From Cereibacter_A sp052244495 (GTDB lineage: Bacteria > Pseudomonadota > Alphaproteobacteria > Rhodobacterales > Rhodobacteraceae), in assembly GCA_052244495.1 (NCBI GenBank), contig JBQPXH010000008.1: DNA of 64,000 nucleotides; one strand, given 5' to 3'. The translations under genes and the position numbers were made by a program. Each line of letters begins with the position of its first letter. The stretch's first letter is position 1. The notes under the pieces are model-generated. The model ran no database searches and was not told the origin of the DNA. It saw nothing but the letters and a program-made list of their open reading frames with translations. This document shows, piece by piece, positions 36,175 to 44,875 of the stretch.

Positions 36175-36405
36175 TCAGCGACGCCAGTTCGAAGGAACGT
36201 CCCATAGCGGGCGGGCCGCTTCGGCGCGGGCTTCGTCCGCCGTCAGGCCGACGTCGCTGAGCAAATGCGGGTCGAGCTGCGCGAGGGCGCGGCGCTGGCG
36301 ATGCGCGGCAACGGCAAGTTGGAGATGGGCGACGAGGCGCTGAAGGCTCCCGCCCGCCTGCACGCCGCTGGTCGCGAGGCGGGCTGTGTGAAGCGAGGCA
36401 AACAT
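36175..36405 (-). CDS. DUF1127 small protein
   Basis: A 76-residue basic protein with an N-terminal extension and the C-terminal DUF1127 motif (AAHRQRRALAQLDPHLLSDV then GLTADEAR). GGAAAGGACGG lies before the ATG at 36405. DUF1127 proteins in alphaproteobacteria are linked to stress and phosphate or carbon responses, and at least one R. sphaeroides member binds RNA. The gene is divergent from a LysR regulator with 123 bp between, suggesting that regulator controls it. Confidence 0.87.
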   Translation of the reverse strand: MFASLHTARLATSGVQAGGSLQRLVAHLQLAVAAHRQRRALAQLDPHLLSDVGLTADEARAEAARPLWDVPSNWRR

Positions 36406-36528
36406 TGGTCCGTCCTTTCCATGATCGGATATCGTGCAAGGGGTCGCTCCCCTCGCTTGATCCTTATGCCAGAATCGTTCACATTTGGAAAATGAATGCT
36501 TTTGACGCCCAGCATCAGGATTCGTGAT

Positions 36529-37464
36529 ATGCCGCGCAACCTCGATCTGACTGCCCTCCGGTCCTTCGTGGCCGTCGCCGATGCGGGCGGCGTCACGCGG
36601 GCGGCCGGGTTCCTGAACCTCACGCAATCGGCTGTCTCCATGCAGATCAAGCGGCTCGAGGAGACCCTCGATCTCGCGCTGCTCGACAGGTCGGCCCGGC
36701 GGGTGAGCCTGACGGCCGCGGGTGAGCAGCTGCTCGGCTATGCGCGGCGGATGCTCGCGCTGAACGACGAGGTCTTCGGCCGACTTACCCATGACGACTT
36801 CGAGGGAGAGGTCGTGCTGGGGGTGCCGCATGACATCGTCTATCCCGCAATCCCGCAGGTGCTGCAGCGCTTCGCGGCCGAATTCCCGCGCATGCGCGTC
36901 ACTCTGCTTTCCTCCTACACCCGGAAGCTCAAGTCGCAGTTTGCGCGAGGCGAGTGCGACGTGATCATGACCACCGAGGATGCGGTGGAGCCGGGAGGCG
37001 AGACGCTGGTCGAACTGCCGCTCGTCTGGGTCGGCGCGCCTGGCGGGCAGGCCTGGAAGCAGCGACCGCTGCGCCTCGCCTTCGAGCCGAACTGCATCTT
37101 CCGCATGGGGGTTCAGTCGGCGCTCGACGAGATGGGGATTCCGTGGACGATGGCCGTCGAATCCGACAGCTCGCGCACGATCGAGGCCAGCGTCTCGGCC
37201 GATCTCGCCGTGCATGTGTCCCTCGCCGGGGCCGAACCACGCTACATGGAGCGCATCCCCCATTGCGGATCGCTGCCGGACCTCGAGACGAGCAAGGTCA
37301 ACCTCTACGTCGCCGATCCCGTCCACAGCCCTGCGGTCGAGGTGCTGGCCGAGCTGATCCGCCGGGCCTATGCCGCACAGGCTGCCGGTGGCTCGGCGCC
37401 GCGCCCCGTGTTGACCAGCGAGCCTGTGGCCGAGGACGGGCCGCGCTTTGCCTTCAGGGCATGA
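36529..37464 (+). CDS. LysR-family transcriptional regulator
   Basis: A 311-residue LysR protein starting MPRNLDLTALRSFVAVADAG. The HTH covers about residues 5-62 (GGVTRAAGFLNLTQSAVSMQ, IKRLEETLDLALLDR), followed by the hinge and a periplasmic-binding-like effector domain (VVLGVPHDIVYPAIPQVLQR). It is divergently arranged with the DUF1127 gene, a common layout for LysR regulators and their targets. The effector is unknown. Confidence 0.94.
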   Translation: MPRNLDLTALRSFVAVADAGGVTRAAGFLNLTQSAVSMQIKRLEETLDLALLDRSARRVSLTAAGEQLLGYARRMLALNDEVFGRLTHDDFEGEVVLGVPHDIVYPAIPQVLQRFAAEFPRMRVTLLSSYTRKLKSQFARGECDVIMTTEDAVEPGGETLVELPLVWVGAPGGQAWKQRPLRLAFEPNCIFRMGVQSALDEMGIPWTMAVESDSSRTIEASVSADLAVHVSLAGAEPRYMERIPHCGSLPDLETSKVNLYVADPVHSPAVEVLAELIRRAYAAQAAGGSAPRPVLTSEPVAEDGPRFAFRA

Positions 37465-37509
37465 GGCCGCGCGGGCCGCGGGGCCGGCCGGCAGGCGGTC
37501 CCGAACGGA

Positions 37510-38469
37510 TCAGGGAAGAATCACCACCTTGCCGGTGGCCTTCCGGCTGCGCAGCAGGTCCAGTCCCTCGGCGGCCTCTTCCAGTGGGAATTCGTGGCTG
37601 ACATGAAGGTCGAGGCTTCCCTCCGCCATCCATCCGAGAAGCGTCTCGAGGCTTTGCGTCAGCACCCGCGGCGCGAAGGTCATGTAGCCTCCCCAATAGA
37701 GACCGATGACGCTGAGGTTCTTGACCAGAAGGAGGTTGGCGGGCACCTGCGGAACCTCGCCTCCTGCGAAGCCGATCGCGAGCAGCCGGCCCTCGGGACG
37801 GGACGCCCGAAGTGCTGCGTCAAAGCCCGCGCCCCCCACCGTGTCATAAGTGACGTCGATCCCGCCGAGCGCCTTCAGCCTGCCCTTGAGTTCGTCCGCA
37901 TCGCTGTCGATCACCTCATGCGCACCCGCGGCCCGCGCGATGTCGAGCCGGTCCTCGCCCCGTGCGCTCGCGATCACCCGCGCGCCCATGCGGTGCCCGA
38001 TCTGCACGGCGGCGAGACCCACGCCTCCCGCGGCGCCGGTGACGAAAAGCGTCTCTCCGGCTCGCAACCGCGCCCGGTGGTCGAGCGCGAGATGGCCGGT
38101 GCCGTAGGCGATCTGGAACGCGGCCGCATCGCGGAAGCTCACGCCCTCGGGCAGGGTGATGCAGCGCTCGGCGGACCAGCAGCCGAACTCTGCCAGTCCC
38201 CCGCAGGAGCCGAAGGCCGCGACCCGCGTTCCGGGCTCGAGACCCTCCACGCCCGGCCCGAGCGCATCGACGATTCCGGCCACTTCCATGCCGAGGGTGA
38301 GGGGGAGGGCAGGGCGCTCCTGATAGCGGCCCTGGATCATCAGGAGGTCCGCGAAATTGAGGGCGCAGGCGGCGATGCGGAGCCGCACCTCGCCCGGAGC
38401 GGGCTCGGGCAGGGGCACATCCGCGAGCTGCGGATCCTGTCCGGTTCTGGTCAGTCTGAAGGCACGCAT
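37510..38469 (-). CDS. zinc-independent NAD(P)H:quinone oxidoreductase (MDR superfamily)
   Basis: A 319-residue QOR-type medium-chain dehydrogenase. It has LPLTLGMEVAGIVDALGPGV, the Rossmann motif ETLFVTGAAGGVGLAAVQIG, GAHEVIDSDADELKGRL, YDTVGGAGFDAALRA and the C-terminal VLTQSLETLLGWMAEGSLDL. Structural zinc Cys residues are absent, as expected for quinone oxidoreductases. It may reduce quinones or act on enoyl or enone substrates. A large palindrome about 118 bp upstream of its start may be its operator. Confidence 0.92.
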   Translation of the reverse strand: MRAFRLTRTGQDPQLADVPLPEPAPGEVRLRIAACALNFADLLMIQGRYQERPALPLTLGMEVAGIVDALGPGVEGLEPGTRVAAFGSCGGLAEFGCWSAERCITLPEGVSFRDAAAFQIAYGTGHLALDHRARLRAGETLFVTGAAGGVGLAAVQIGHRMGARVIASARGEDRLDIARAAGAHEVIDSDADELKGRLKALGGIDVTYDTVGGAGFDAALRASRPEGRLLAIGFAGGEVPQVPANLLLVKNLSVIGLYWGGYMTFAPRVLTQSLETLLGWMAEGSLDLHVSHEFPLEEAAEGLDLLRSRKATGKVVILP

Positions 38470-38586
38470 GAGGCGAATGATGACCTTTCGGTGGCGGGAA
38501 AAGCGCCGAATTTGACCATCGGAACGTCGGATTTGCCAGCCAGACGCGCAAGATTCGCACTATGCAACGGAATTGCCTCGCTCTCG

Positions 38587-38611
38587 TTGCAAGATGCGTC
38601 GCATTTTGCAA
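38587..38611. promoter_or_regulatory. 25-bp palindrome, candidate operator
   Basis: Half-sites TTGCAAGATGCG and CGCATTTTGCAA flank a central T, with one mismatch between the halves. It is 118 bases upstream of the quinone oxidoreductase start and 222 upstream of the XRE start. A TTGCAA-type dyad suggests a dimeric repressor; the protein is not identified. Confidence 0.6.
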
Positions 38612-38772
38612 AATCACCTATGGGCGAGTGAGTGGGTGATGGTGCGCCCGAGGGGCGATCCGAGCGCCCTTCTACCGAACGGGGCCGAGTCTGTATGATT
38701 AGACATATCCAAAAAGACAGGTTTGTTTCAAGTGAACTTTTTCTGGAAAGAAAAGCATCTGCAGGGCGGTTT

Positions 38773-38788
38773 TGGCACACAATTTGCT
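38773..38788 (+). promoter_or_regulatory. sigma-54 (RpoN)-type promoter of the XRE regulator gene
   Basis: TGGCAC-ACAAT-TTGCT matches the -24/-12 consensus; the GG and GC are separated by exactly 10 bases (GG at 38774, GC at 38786). Transcription would begin near 38799, about 34 bases before the XRE ATG. An enhancer-binding site was not found. Confidence 0.65.
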
Positions 38789-38832
38789 TGTAAGTGGTGC
38801 AGGGACAGCTGGAAGATTTACGGAGACATTTC

Positions 38833-39195
38833 ATGAAACATCCCGTCGACGCCCACGTTGGGAAACGCATCCGCCACCGCCGGTGGATGGTGGGCATGAC
38901 GCAGCAGCAATTGGCTGACTGTGTGGGTATCAAGTTCCAGCAGATCCAGAAATACGAGACTGGCATGAACCGCGTCAGCGCTTCCCGTCTCTGGGACATC
39001 GCCGAAGCGCTGGGCGTGTCGATCAGCTTCTTCTTCGAGGGTCTGGAAGGCGCCGGCGATCAGGCGCGTCAGGCCGAAGGCGACCGCATCACCGACAAGG
39101 AAGCGCTGGAGCTCGTCCGCTCCTACTACGCGATCCCGGAGGCGCAGCGTCGCCGCCTGTTCGATCTGGCCCGGGTGCTGTCCGAAGCCGCCTAG
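38833..39195 (+). CDS. XRE-family HTH regulator
   Basis: A 120-residue protein. The HTH_3 domain spans about residues 12-66 (HVGKRIRHRRWMVGMTQQQL, KFQQIQKYETGMNRVSASRL, IAEALGVSISFFFEG). A C-terminal helix (DKEALELVRSYYAIPEAQRR) resembles the dimerisation tail of the Rhodobacterales/Caulobacter regulators of this type. GGAGACATTTC precedes the ATG. The upstream sigma-54-like element suggests nitrogen or RpoN-dependent expression. Targets are unknown. Confidence 0.93.
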   Translation: MKHPVDAHVGKRIRHRRWMVGMTQQQLADCVGIKFQQIQKYETGMNRVSASRLWDIAEALGVSISFFFEGLEGAGDQARQAEGDRITDKEALELVRSYYAIPEAQRRRLFDLARVLSEAA

Positions 39196-39283
39196 CTCGA
39201 TGGATGAGCGGGCGTCCGCGCCGGGACGCCGCGCTTGACCCTGATCGCCCCGCAGGCTACCCGCGGGGCGCAGGAGGGCCAGG

Positions 39284-40111
39284 ATGCAGATGCTTACCGT
39301 CAGCGAGACAGCGGAACTCATCGATACCGCGGCCGAGATGGCCGAGGCCGCACGGGAAGCCACGCTGCTGCATTTCCGCAGCATGGCCCTTCTGGCCGAA
39401 ACGAAGGAGACCGACCGGTTCGATCCGGTCACGGTTGCCGATCGGCTCTGCGAGGAGCGCATGAGGGCGATCCTCGCGCGGCGGCGCCCGCAGGATGCCA
39501 TCCTCGGCGAGGAGATGGGCCGGACCAGGGGAGACAGCGGTCTTACCTGGGTGCTGGACCCGATCGACGGCACGCGCTCCTACCTCTGCGGCACGCCGAC
39601 CTGGGGCGTGCTGATCTCGGTCGCCGATGAGACAGGACCCATCTACGGCCTGATCGACCAGCCCTACATCAAGGAACGGTTCGAGGGCGGCTTCGGCCGC
39701 GCCCGCGTCATCGGCCCCATGGGCGAGCGTGGTCTCGCCACGCGATCCGCCCGGCCGCTATCCGAGGCGATCCTGATGTCCACCTTCCCCGAAGTGGGGA
39801 CGGCCGAGGAAGGGGCCGCCTTCCGCCGCCTGGCCGGGCAGGTCAAGCTGACCCGATACGGCACCGACTGCTACGGTTACGCGTTGCTTGCCGCAGGGCA
39901 GATCGATCTCGTCGTCGAGGCTGGCCTTCAACCTTACGACGTGCAGGCGCCGATGGCGGTGATCGAGGCTGCGGGAGGGATCGTGACGGACTGGGAAGGC
40001 CGGCGGAACCCGAATGGCGGCCGAGTCATCGCTGCCGCATCGCCAGAGGTTCACGCGCTTGCCCTGCGGATCCTGAGGGATGAAGCGCCCATCTCCGACG
40101 CTGTCGGCTGA
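39284..40111 (+). CDS. hisN: inositol-monophosphatase-family phosphatase, histidinol-phosphatase type
   Basis: A 275-residue IMPase-fold metal-dependent phosphatase. The metal-binding motifs are present: ILGEEMGRTRGDSG with the first acidic ligand, WVLDPIDGTRSYL (DPIDGT) and YDVQAPMAVIEAAGGIVTDW. Family members include HisN histidinol-phosphatase and inositol monophosphatase; I call it HisN-like by overall pattern, but myo-inositol or other sugar-phosphate activity is not excluded. AGGAGG (39272-39277) sets the ATG at 39284. Confidence 0.86.
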   Translation: MQMLTVSETAELIDTAAEMAEAAREATLLHFRSMALLAETKETDRFDPVTVADRLCEERMRAILARRRPQDAILGEEMGRTRGDSGLTWVLDPIDGTRSYLCGTPTWGVLISVADETGPIYGLIDQPYIKERFEGGFGRARVIGPMGERGLATRSARPLSEAILMSTFPEVGTAEEGAAFRRLAGQVKLTRYGTDCYGYALLAAGQIDLVVEAGLQPYDVQAPMAVIEAAGGIVTDWEGRRNPNGGRVIAAASPEVHALALRILRDEAPISDAVG

Positions 40112-40172
40112 AGCAACGACTGGCCGCCTTGCGGGCGAGGGCGCGTCGCTCGCGTCAGCGGCCCGCCTCTCT

Positions 40173-41471
40173 TCAGGCCGTGCCCGGGCCGGCGAAAGCG
40201 GGTTTCCCGCCCACCCACACCGCGCGTACGGCACGGTCGTCGCCCATAATGATGCTGGGAAAGATCTGCTGCCAGATCGACTCCGCGCGGCGGGTAGCCT
40301 GCTCGATCGCCGGCGTGGAGGCGAGATCCAGGACGACGAGATCCGCCTCCAACCCCGGTGCGATGTTGCCGATCCGGTCCTCGGCCCGCAGCGCGCGGGC
40401 GGAGCCGGCCGTTGCCAGCCACCAGAGCTGGGCCGGATGCAGCGCCTGTCCGCGCAGCTGGCCGATCTCGTAGGCCGCGGCCATGGTCCGCAGCATCGAG
40501 AAGGACGAGCCGCCGCCCGTATCCGTCGCAAGCCCGACGCGGATGCCCTGCGCGACAAGCCCCATGTCGAAGAGACCCGACCCGATGAAGGTGTTGGACG
40601 TCGGGCAATGCACGAGGCTCGCGCCCGCTTCGACAAGCCGGTCCCGCTCGCGGTCGGCGAGGTGGATCGCATGGCCGAAGACGGCGCCTTCGCGCAGCAG
40701 GCCCTGCGCCTCGTAGGTGTCGAGATAGTCCCTCGCCTGCGGATGAAGCTCCTTCACCCACTCGATCTCGTCGAGCTGCTCGGAAAGATGCGTCTGCATC
40801 AGGCAGTCGGGATGCTCGCGCCAGAGCGCGCCGAGCGCGGCCAGCTGCTCGGGCGTGGAGGTGGGCGAGAAGCGGGGCGTGATGACGTAGGACAGCCGGT
40901 CGCGCCCGTGCCATTTGCCGAGCAGGCGCTTGCTGTCGTCATAGGCGCTCTGCGCCGTGTCCCGCAGGCCTTCGGGCGCGTTGCGGTCCATGCAGGTCTT
41001 GCCCGCGTAGGCGCGCAGGCCACGAGCCGCGGCTGCCCCGAAGAAGGCGTCGACGCTCTCGGGATGGATGGTGCAGTAGCTGCAGACCGTGGTCGTGCCA
41101 TGCGCCAGCGTCAGGTCGAGATATCTGCCCGCAACTTCGTTGGCATATGCGGCGTCGCCGAAGCGCATCTCTTCCGGGAAGGTGTAGGTTTCGAGCCAGT
41201 CGATCAGGCGCTTTCCCCAGCTCGCGATGATCGTGGTCTGGGGATAATGCACATGGGCGTCGACGAAGCCTGCCGAGATCAGCCCAGTTCCGTAATCCGT
41301 GACGCGCGCTTGCGGATGCGAGGCGCGGAGCGCCGCGGCCTTGCCGACCTCGACGATCCTCCCGTCCGACACGAGCACGCCGCCATGAGGCTCGTGGCGG
41401 GCCGCCGCCTCGCCTTCGAGGAAGGGGTCGCCCGCGAAGGAGAGCACCTGTCCCAGCAGCAGGTCGGTCAT
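40173..41471 (-). CDS. guaD: guanine deaminase
   Basis: A 432-residue amidohydrolase that converts guanine to xanthine. Seen: the early metal-ligand pair FVDAHVHYPQ, the guanine-specific TTTVCSYCTIHPESVDAFF, ITPRFSPTSTPEQLAALG, QTHLSEQLDEIEWVKEL with a zinc-ligand His, HCPTSNTFIGSGLFDM and LATDTGGGSSFSML with the catalytic Asp. It works in purine salvage. It stands alone, convergent with the hisN-like gene. Confidence 0.95.
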   Translation of the reverse strand: MTDLLLGQVLSFAGDPFLEGEAAARHEPHGGVLVSDGRIVEVGKAAALRASHPQARVTDYGTGLISAGFVDAHVHYPQTTIIASWGKRLIDWLETYTFPEEMRFGDAAYANEVAGRYLDLTLAHGTTTVCSYCTIHPESVDAFFGAAAARGLRAYAGKTCMDRNAPEGLRDTAQSAYDDSKRLLGKWHGRDRLSYVITPRFSPTSTPEQLAALGALWREHPDCLMQTHLSEQLDEIEWVKELHPQARDYLDTYEAQGLLREGAVFGHAIHLADRERDRLVEAGASLVHCPTSNTFIGSGLFDMGLVAQGIRVGLATDTGGGSSFSMLRTMAAAYEIGQLRGQALHPAQLWWLATAGSARALRAEDRIGNIAPGLEADLVVLDLASTPAIEQATRRAESIWQQIFPSIIMGDDRAVRAVWVGGKPAFAGPGTA

Positions 41472-41562
41472 GTCGGATCTCCGTCGGGGGTGAAGCGCCT
41501 CAACCTAGCCCGTTTCCTCGGCAGGGTAAATTTCCCGCCGCCCCTGTTTCTGTGCGCCATCC

Positions 41563-42981
41563 TTGGATAAGGTCGATGAAAAGCGAAACGGGGGCGCCAT
41601 ATTGCAGGCAGAGACGGGCGACAAGCGCGAGGAAGAACGGTCGGGCGTGCCGGACCGGATCGTGGATTCGGTGCTCGAGGCGGTCGAGGAGCGCGACGAG
41701 GCGCGTCTGTCCGACCTGCTCGAACCGCTCCACGCCGCAGATATCGCCGACGTTCTGGAGCAGATCGGCCCGTCGGAGCGGCGAGAGCTGCTGACGCTGT
41801 GGTCCGACGGGATCGATGGCGAGATCCTGTCCGAGATCAGCGATGCGATCCGCGAGGAGGTGATCGAGAACCTGCCGCCCGAGGTGATTGCCGAGGCGGT
41901 GCGGGAACTCCACACGGACGACGTGGTGGACATCCTCGAGGATCTCGAGGAGCCGCAGCAGGAGGCGATCCTCGGCGCGCTGGACCGGGCCGACCGGGTG
42001 GCCGTCGAGCAGGCGATGGCCTATCCGGAGTATTCTGCGGGCCGCCTGATGCAGCGCGAAGTCGTCGTGGCGCCGATGCACTGGACGGTGGGCGAGGCCA
42101 TCGACTTCCTGCGCCGGGCCGAAGAGCTGCCCGACCAGTTCTACCACGTCATCCTCGTCGACCCGCGCATGAAGCCGCGCAGCTACGTCACGCTCGGCCG
42201 GCTCCTGTCGTCGCGCCGCGACGTGAAGCTGACCGAAATCGAGGAAGAGAGCTTCCGCACCATCCGCGCCACGGTCGAGGAGGCCGAGGTCGCCTATATC
42301 TTCAACCAGTATCACCTCATCTCCTGCCCGGTGGTGGACGAGAACGACCGGCTGGTCGGCGTCATCACCATCGACGACGCCATGAACGTGCTCGACGAAG
42401 AACACGAGGAGGACATCCTCCGTCTCGCCGGGGTCGGTGACGAAAGCTCGATTTCGGACACGGCGATCGAGACCACCCGGCAGCGGCTGCCGTGGCTGTT
42501 CGTGAACCTGCTGACGGCGATCCTCGCGAGCCTCGTGATCGCGCAGTTCGAGGACAGCATCGCGCAGCTGGTGGCATTGGCCGTGCTGATGCCGATCGTC
42601 GCCTCGATGGGCGGCAACGCCGGAACGCAGTCTCTGACCGTGGCGGTTCGGGCGCTGGCCACGCGTGACCTGACCGGTTCTAACGTGGCACGCGTCATCC
42701 GGCGCGAGGCGATCGTGGGCCTCGTCAACGGGCTCATCTTCGCGCTGGTCATGGGGCTTGTCAGCTGGTTCTGGTTCGAGAACCCCATGCTCGGGCTGGT
42801 CATCGGTGCCGCCATGATCGTCAACCTGCTGGTGGCGGGCCTCGCCGGCATCCTCGTGCCCGTCGTGCTGCAGAAGGCGCGCGTCGATCCGGCCCTCGCC
42901 TCGGGAACCTTCGTCACGACCGTGACGGATGTCGTCGGCTTCTTCGCCTTCCTCGGCCTCGCCGGGGCGGTGCTGCTGTGA
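41563..42981 (+). CDS. mgtE: magnesium transporter MgtE
   Basis: A 472-residue magnesium channel. The N-terminal helical domain (DLLEPLHAADIADVLEQIGP) and tandem CBS domains (AYIFNQYHLISCPVVDENDR, LVGVITIDDAMNVLDEEHEE) gate a C-terminal five-helix pore with MPIVASMGGNAGTQSLTVAV and ASGTFVTTVTDVVGFFAFLG, the family pore motifs. The start is uncertain: TTG 41563 lacks a clear Shine-Dalgarno and a second TTG at 41602 follows GGGGGC. The stop overlaps the GTG of the next gene. Confidence 0.95.
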   Translation: MDKVDEKRNGGAILQAETGDKREEERSGVPDRIVDSVLEAVEERDEARLSDLLEPLHAADIADVLEQIGPSERRELLTLWSDGIDGEILSEISDAIREEVIENLPPEVIAEAVRELHTDDVVDILEDLEEPQQEAILGALDRADRVAVEQAMAYPEYSAGRLMQREVVVAPMHWTVGEAIDFLRRAEELPDQFYHVILVDPRMKPRSYVTLGRLLSSRRDVKLTEIEEESFRTIRATVEEAEVAYIFNQYHLISCPVVDENDRLVGVITIDDAMNVLDEEHEEDILRLAGVGDESSISDTAIETTRQRLPWLFVNLLTAILASLVIAQFEDSIAQLVALAVLMPIVASMGGNAGTQSLTVAVRALATRDLTGSNVARVIRREAIVGLVNGLIFALVMGLVSWFWFENPMLGLVIGAAMIVNLLVAGLAGILVPVVLQKARVDPALASGTFVTTVTDVVGFFAFLGLAGAVLL

Positions 42982-43532
42982 CGCTGGCCGCGCGAAAGGC
43001 GGACGCCCGCCGTGCCGCAGGTGCCGCCCGCGCGCTTGCGCACGAGGCCGGGCAGGGGCAGGCGGCCGAGCTTCTGGCGGACTGGCTGTCGCGGCACCGG
43101 GGGCGCGTCCTGTCCGGCTACATGCCGATCCGGTCCGAGATCGACCCGCTTCCGGCCATGGCTGCCCATGATGGCCCGGTCTGCGTCCCCGTGATCATGG
43201 CGCCGGGCGAGCCGCTGCGTTTCCGCGAGTGGAGCCCCGGCTGCCGCATGACCGAGGGCCCGTTTGGCGCTTGCGTGCCCGAAGAGGGCGCATGGCTCGA
43301 GCCAGAGGTCCTGGTCGTGCCGCTGCTCGCCTTCGACCGACGCGGCTTCCGGCTGGGCTATGGCGGCGGATTCTACGACCGCACGCTGGAGCGGCTGCGT
43401 GCGCGCCATCCGGTAACGGCCGTGGGCTTCGCCTTCGCGGCGCAGGAACTGCCCGAGGTGCCCATCGAGCCGACGGACCAGCCGCTGGATGCTATCCTGA
43501 CCGAGACCGGCCCCGTCCCGCTGCGCCGCTGA
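42978..43532 (+). CDS. 5-formyltetrahydrofolate cyclo-ligase
   Basis: A 184-residue protein converting 5-formyl-THF to 5,10-methenyl-THF with ATP. The C-terminal signature VVPLLAFDRRGFRLGYGGGF followed by YDRTLERL matches the family, as does GYMPIRSEIDPLP in the N-terminal half. The GTG at 42978 overlaps the mgtE stop, implying coupling. It is convergent with the tad locus. Confidence 0.93.
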   Translation: MTLAARKADARRAAGAARALAHEAGQGQAAELLADWLSRHRGRVLSGYMPIRSEIDPLPAMAAHDGPVCVPVIMAPGEPLRFREWSPGCRMTEGPFGACVPEEGAWLEPEVLVVPLLAFDRRGFRLGYGGGFYDRTLERLRARHPVTAVGFAFAAQELPEVPIEPTDQPLDAILTETGPVPLRR

Positions 43533-43543
43533 AGCCGTCGAGC

Positions 43544-44854
43544 CTATCGGGCGATCACCTCGTCGCGCACGAACATGTTCGCCCAGGCACGGTCGATCAG
43601 CGCCGGACTCATCTGATAGGGCAGCCCCTCGAACTCGCAGACGGCGATCATCTGGTCGATGAGGTAGACCGGCATGTAGTTCGCATAGCGGTTGTCGATG
43701 GTCGGGAACTTCACCTTCATCAGGTGCAGCAGCGCAGCCTCGTCCAGCGGAACCTTCCGCTTTTTCGCGACCATGGCGAAGATCTTCAGGAAGTTCTCCT
43801 GGTTCGGCCCGTCAATCTTGATCTTGAAGAAGATCCGCCGCAGGGCCGCGCCGTCGAAGATCTCGTTGGGGTGGAAGTTGGTCGAGAAGATCACCAGCGT
43901 GTCGAACGGAACGGTGAACTTTTCGCCCGACTGCAGGGCAAGGATGTCGCGGCTCTCCTCGAGCGGCACGATCCAGCGGTTGACGAGCTTCTGCGGCGGT
44001 TCTGCCTGACGTCCGAGGTCGTCCACGATGAAGATCCCGCCGGTGGACTTGAGCTGCAGCGGCGCCTGATAGGTGCGCGCCACCGGGTTGTAGGTCAGGT
44101 CGAGCATGTCGAGCGTGAGCTCGCCCCCGGTGATGACCGTGGGACGCTCGCACCAGACGTAGCGGTTGTCGAAGCGGTTCGAGGTGCGGCGCAGGCTGTT
44201 CGGATCGTCGACAGCGGCCTCGGCCGCACGGTGCACGATCGGGTCGTAGACGGTGATCACCTGGCCCGAGTATTCAAGCGCGCGTGGGACGTAGATCCGG
44301 TCGCCGAGCGCGTCGCGGATCCCGTTCGAGATCGAGGACTTCCCGTTGCCGGGCGGGCCGTACATCAGGATCGAGCGGCCGGACGTGACGGCCGGCCCGA
44401 GGTGGCCCAGAAGCTCGTCCGGCAGGATCAGGTGGCCCATGGCCGACACAAGCTGCTCGCGGGTGAGCTTGATGTTGCGGATCGACTGGCGCTCGACCTG
44501 CTTGCGGTACTCGTCGAGAGGGACGGGCATCGCGCCGTAATATTCCGACTGGCTCAGCGCGTCGAGCGCGCGGGCCTTGCCGGCATCGGTCAGCTGATAG
44601 CCCATCTCGTTGCCCGAGGTGGCATGCAGCGTCCCCGTGGCCTCGACCAGCCGCTGGCTTCGCGCGAGGTCCACCAGCTCCTGCGTAAGCTGCGCGGGCA
44701 GGCACACCATCTGCGAGATCTGCGACACGAGGTCGAGGTTCATGCGGAACATGGTCTTGATCAGGATGTCCCTCAGCATGACCAGCCCGAGGCCCGTTTC
44801 GGCCAGCGTGCGTGGCGAGGAAGGCGCGATGACGTCGGAATTGTGCATGTTCAT
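43544..44854 (-). CDS. AAA-family ATPase at the end of the tad locus
   Basis: A 436-residue ATPase with Walker A LMYGPPGNGKSSISNG, a Walker-B-like IFIVDDLGRQAEPPQKL and the sensor segment LVIFSTNFHPNEIFDGAALR. About 130 N-terminal residues (LRDILIKTMFRMNLDLVSQI) form a separate winged-helix-like part with QLTDAGKARALDAL. It is the last gene of the tad operon, 22 bp downstream of the prepilin peptidase. It is not the TadA motor (present upstream); an assembly or regulatory role is inference. Confidence 0.88.
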   Translation of the reverse strand: MNMHNSDVIAPSSPRTLAETGLGLVMLRDILIKTMFRMNLDLVSQISQMVCLPAQLTQELVDLARSQRLVEATGTLHATSGNEMGYQLTDAGKARALDALSQSEYYGAMPVPLDEYRKQVERQSIRNIKLTREQLVSAMGHLILPDELLGHLGPAVTSGRSILMYGPPGNGKSSISNGIRDALGDRIYVPRALEYSGQVITVYDPIVHRAAEAAVDDPNSLRRTSNRFDNRYVWCERPTVITGGELTLDMLDLTYNPVARTYQAPLQLKSTGGIFIVDDLGRQAEPPQKLVNRWIVPLEESRDILALQSGEKFTVPFDTLVIFSTNFHPNEIFDGAALRRIFFKIKIDGPNQENFLKIFAMVAKKRKVPLDEAALLHLMKVKFPTIDNRYANYMPVYLIDQMIAVCEFEGLPYQMSPALIDRAWANMFVRDEVIAR

Positions 44855-44875
44855 GGGATCACCGGGACGAGGGTT

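Larger units (their letters stand above)
38470..38832. other. 363-base regulatory region between the quinone oxidoreductase and XRE genes
   Basis: A visibly AT-richer spacer between divergent genes. It holds a 25-bp palindrome (38587-38611), a smaller GCAA-N5-TTGC palindrome near 38563-38575 and a sigma-54-like promoter (38773-38788). No coding frame is supported. Confidence 0.6.
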
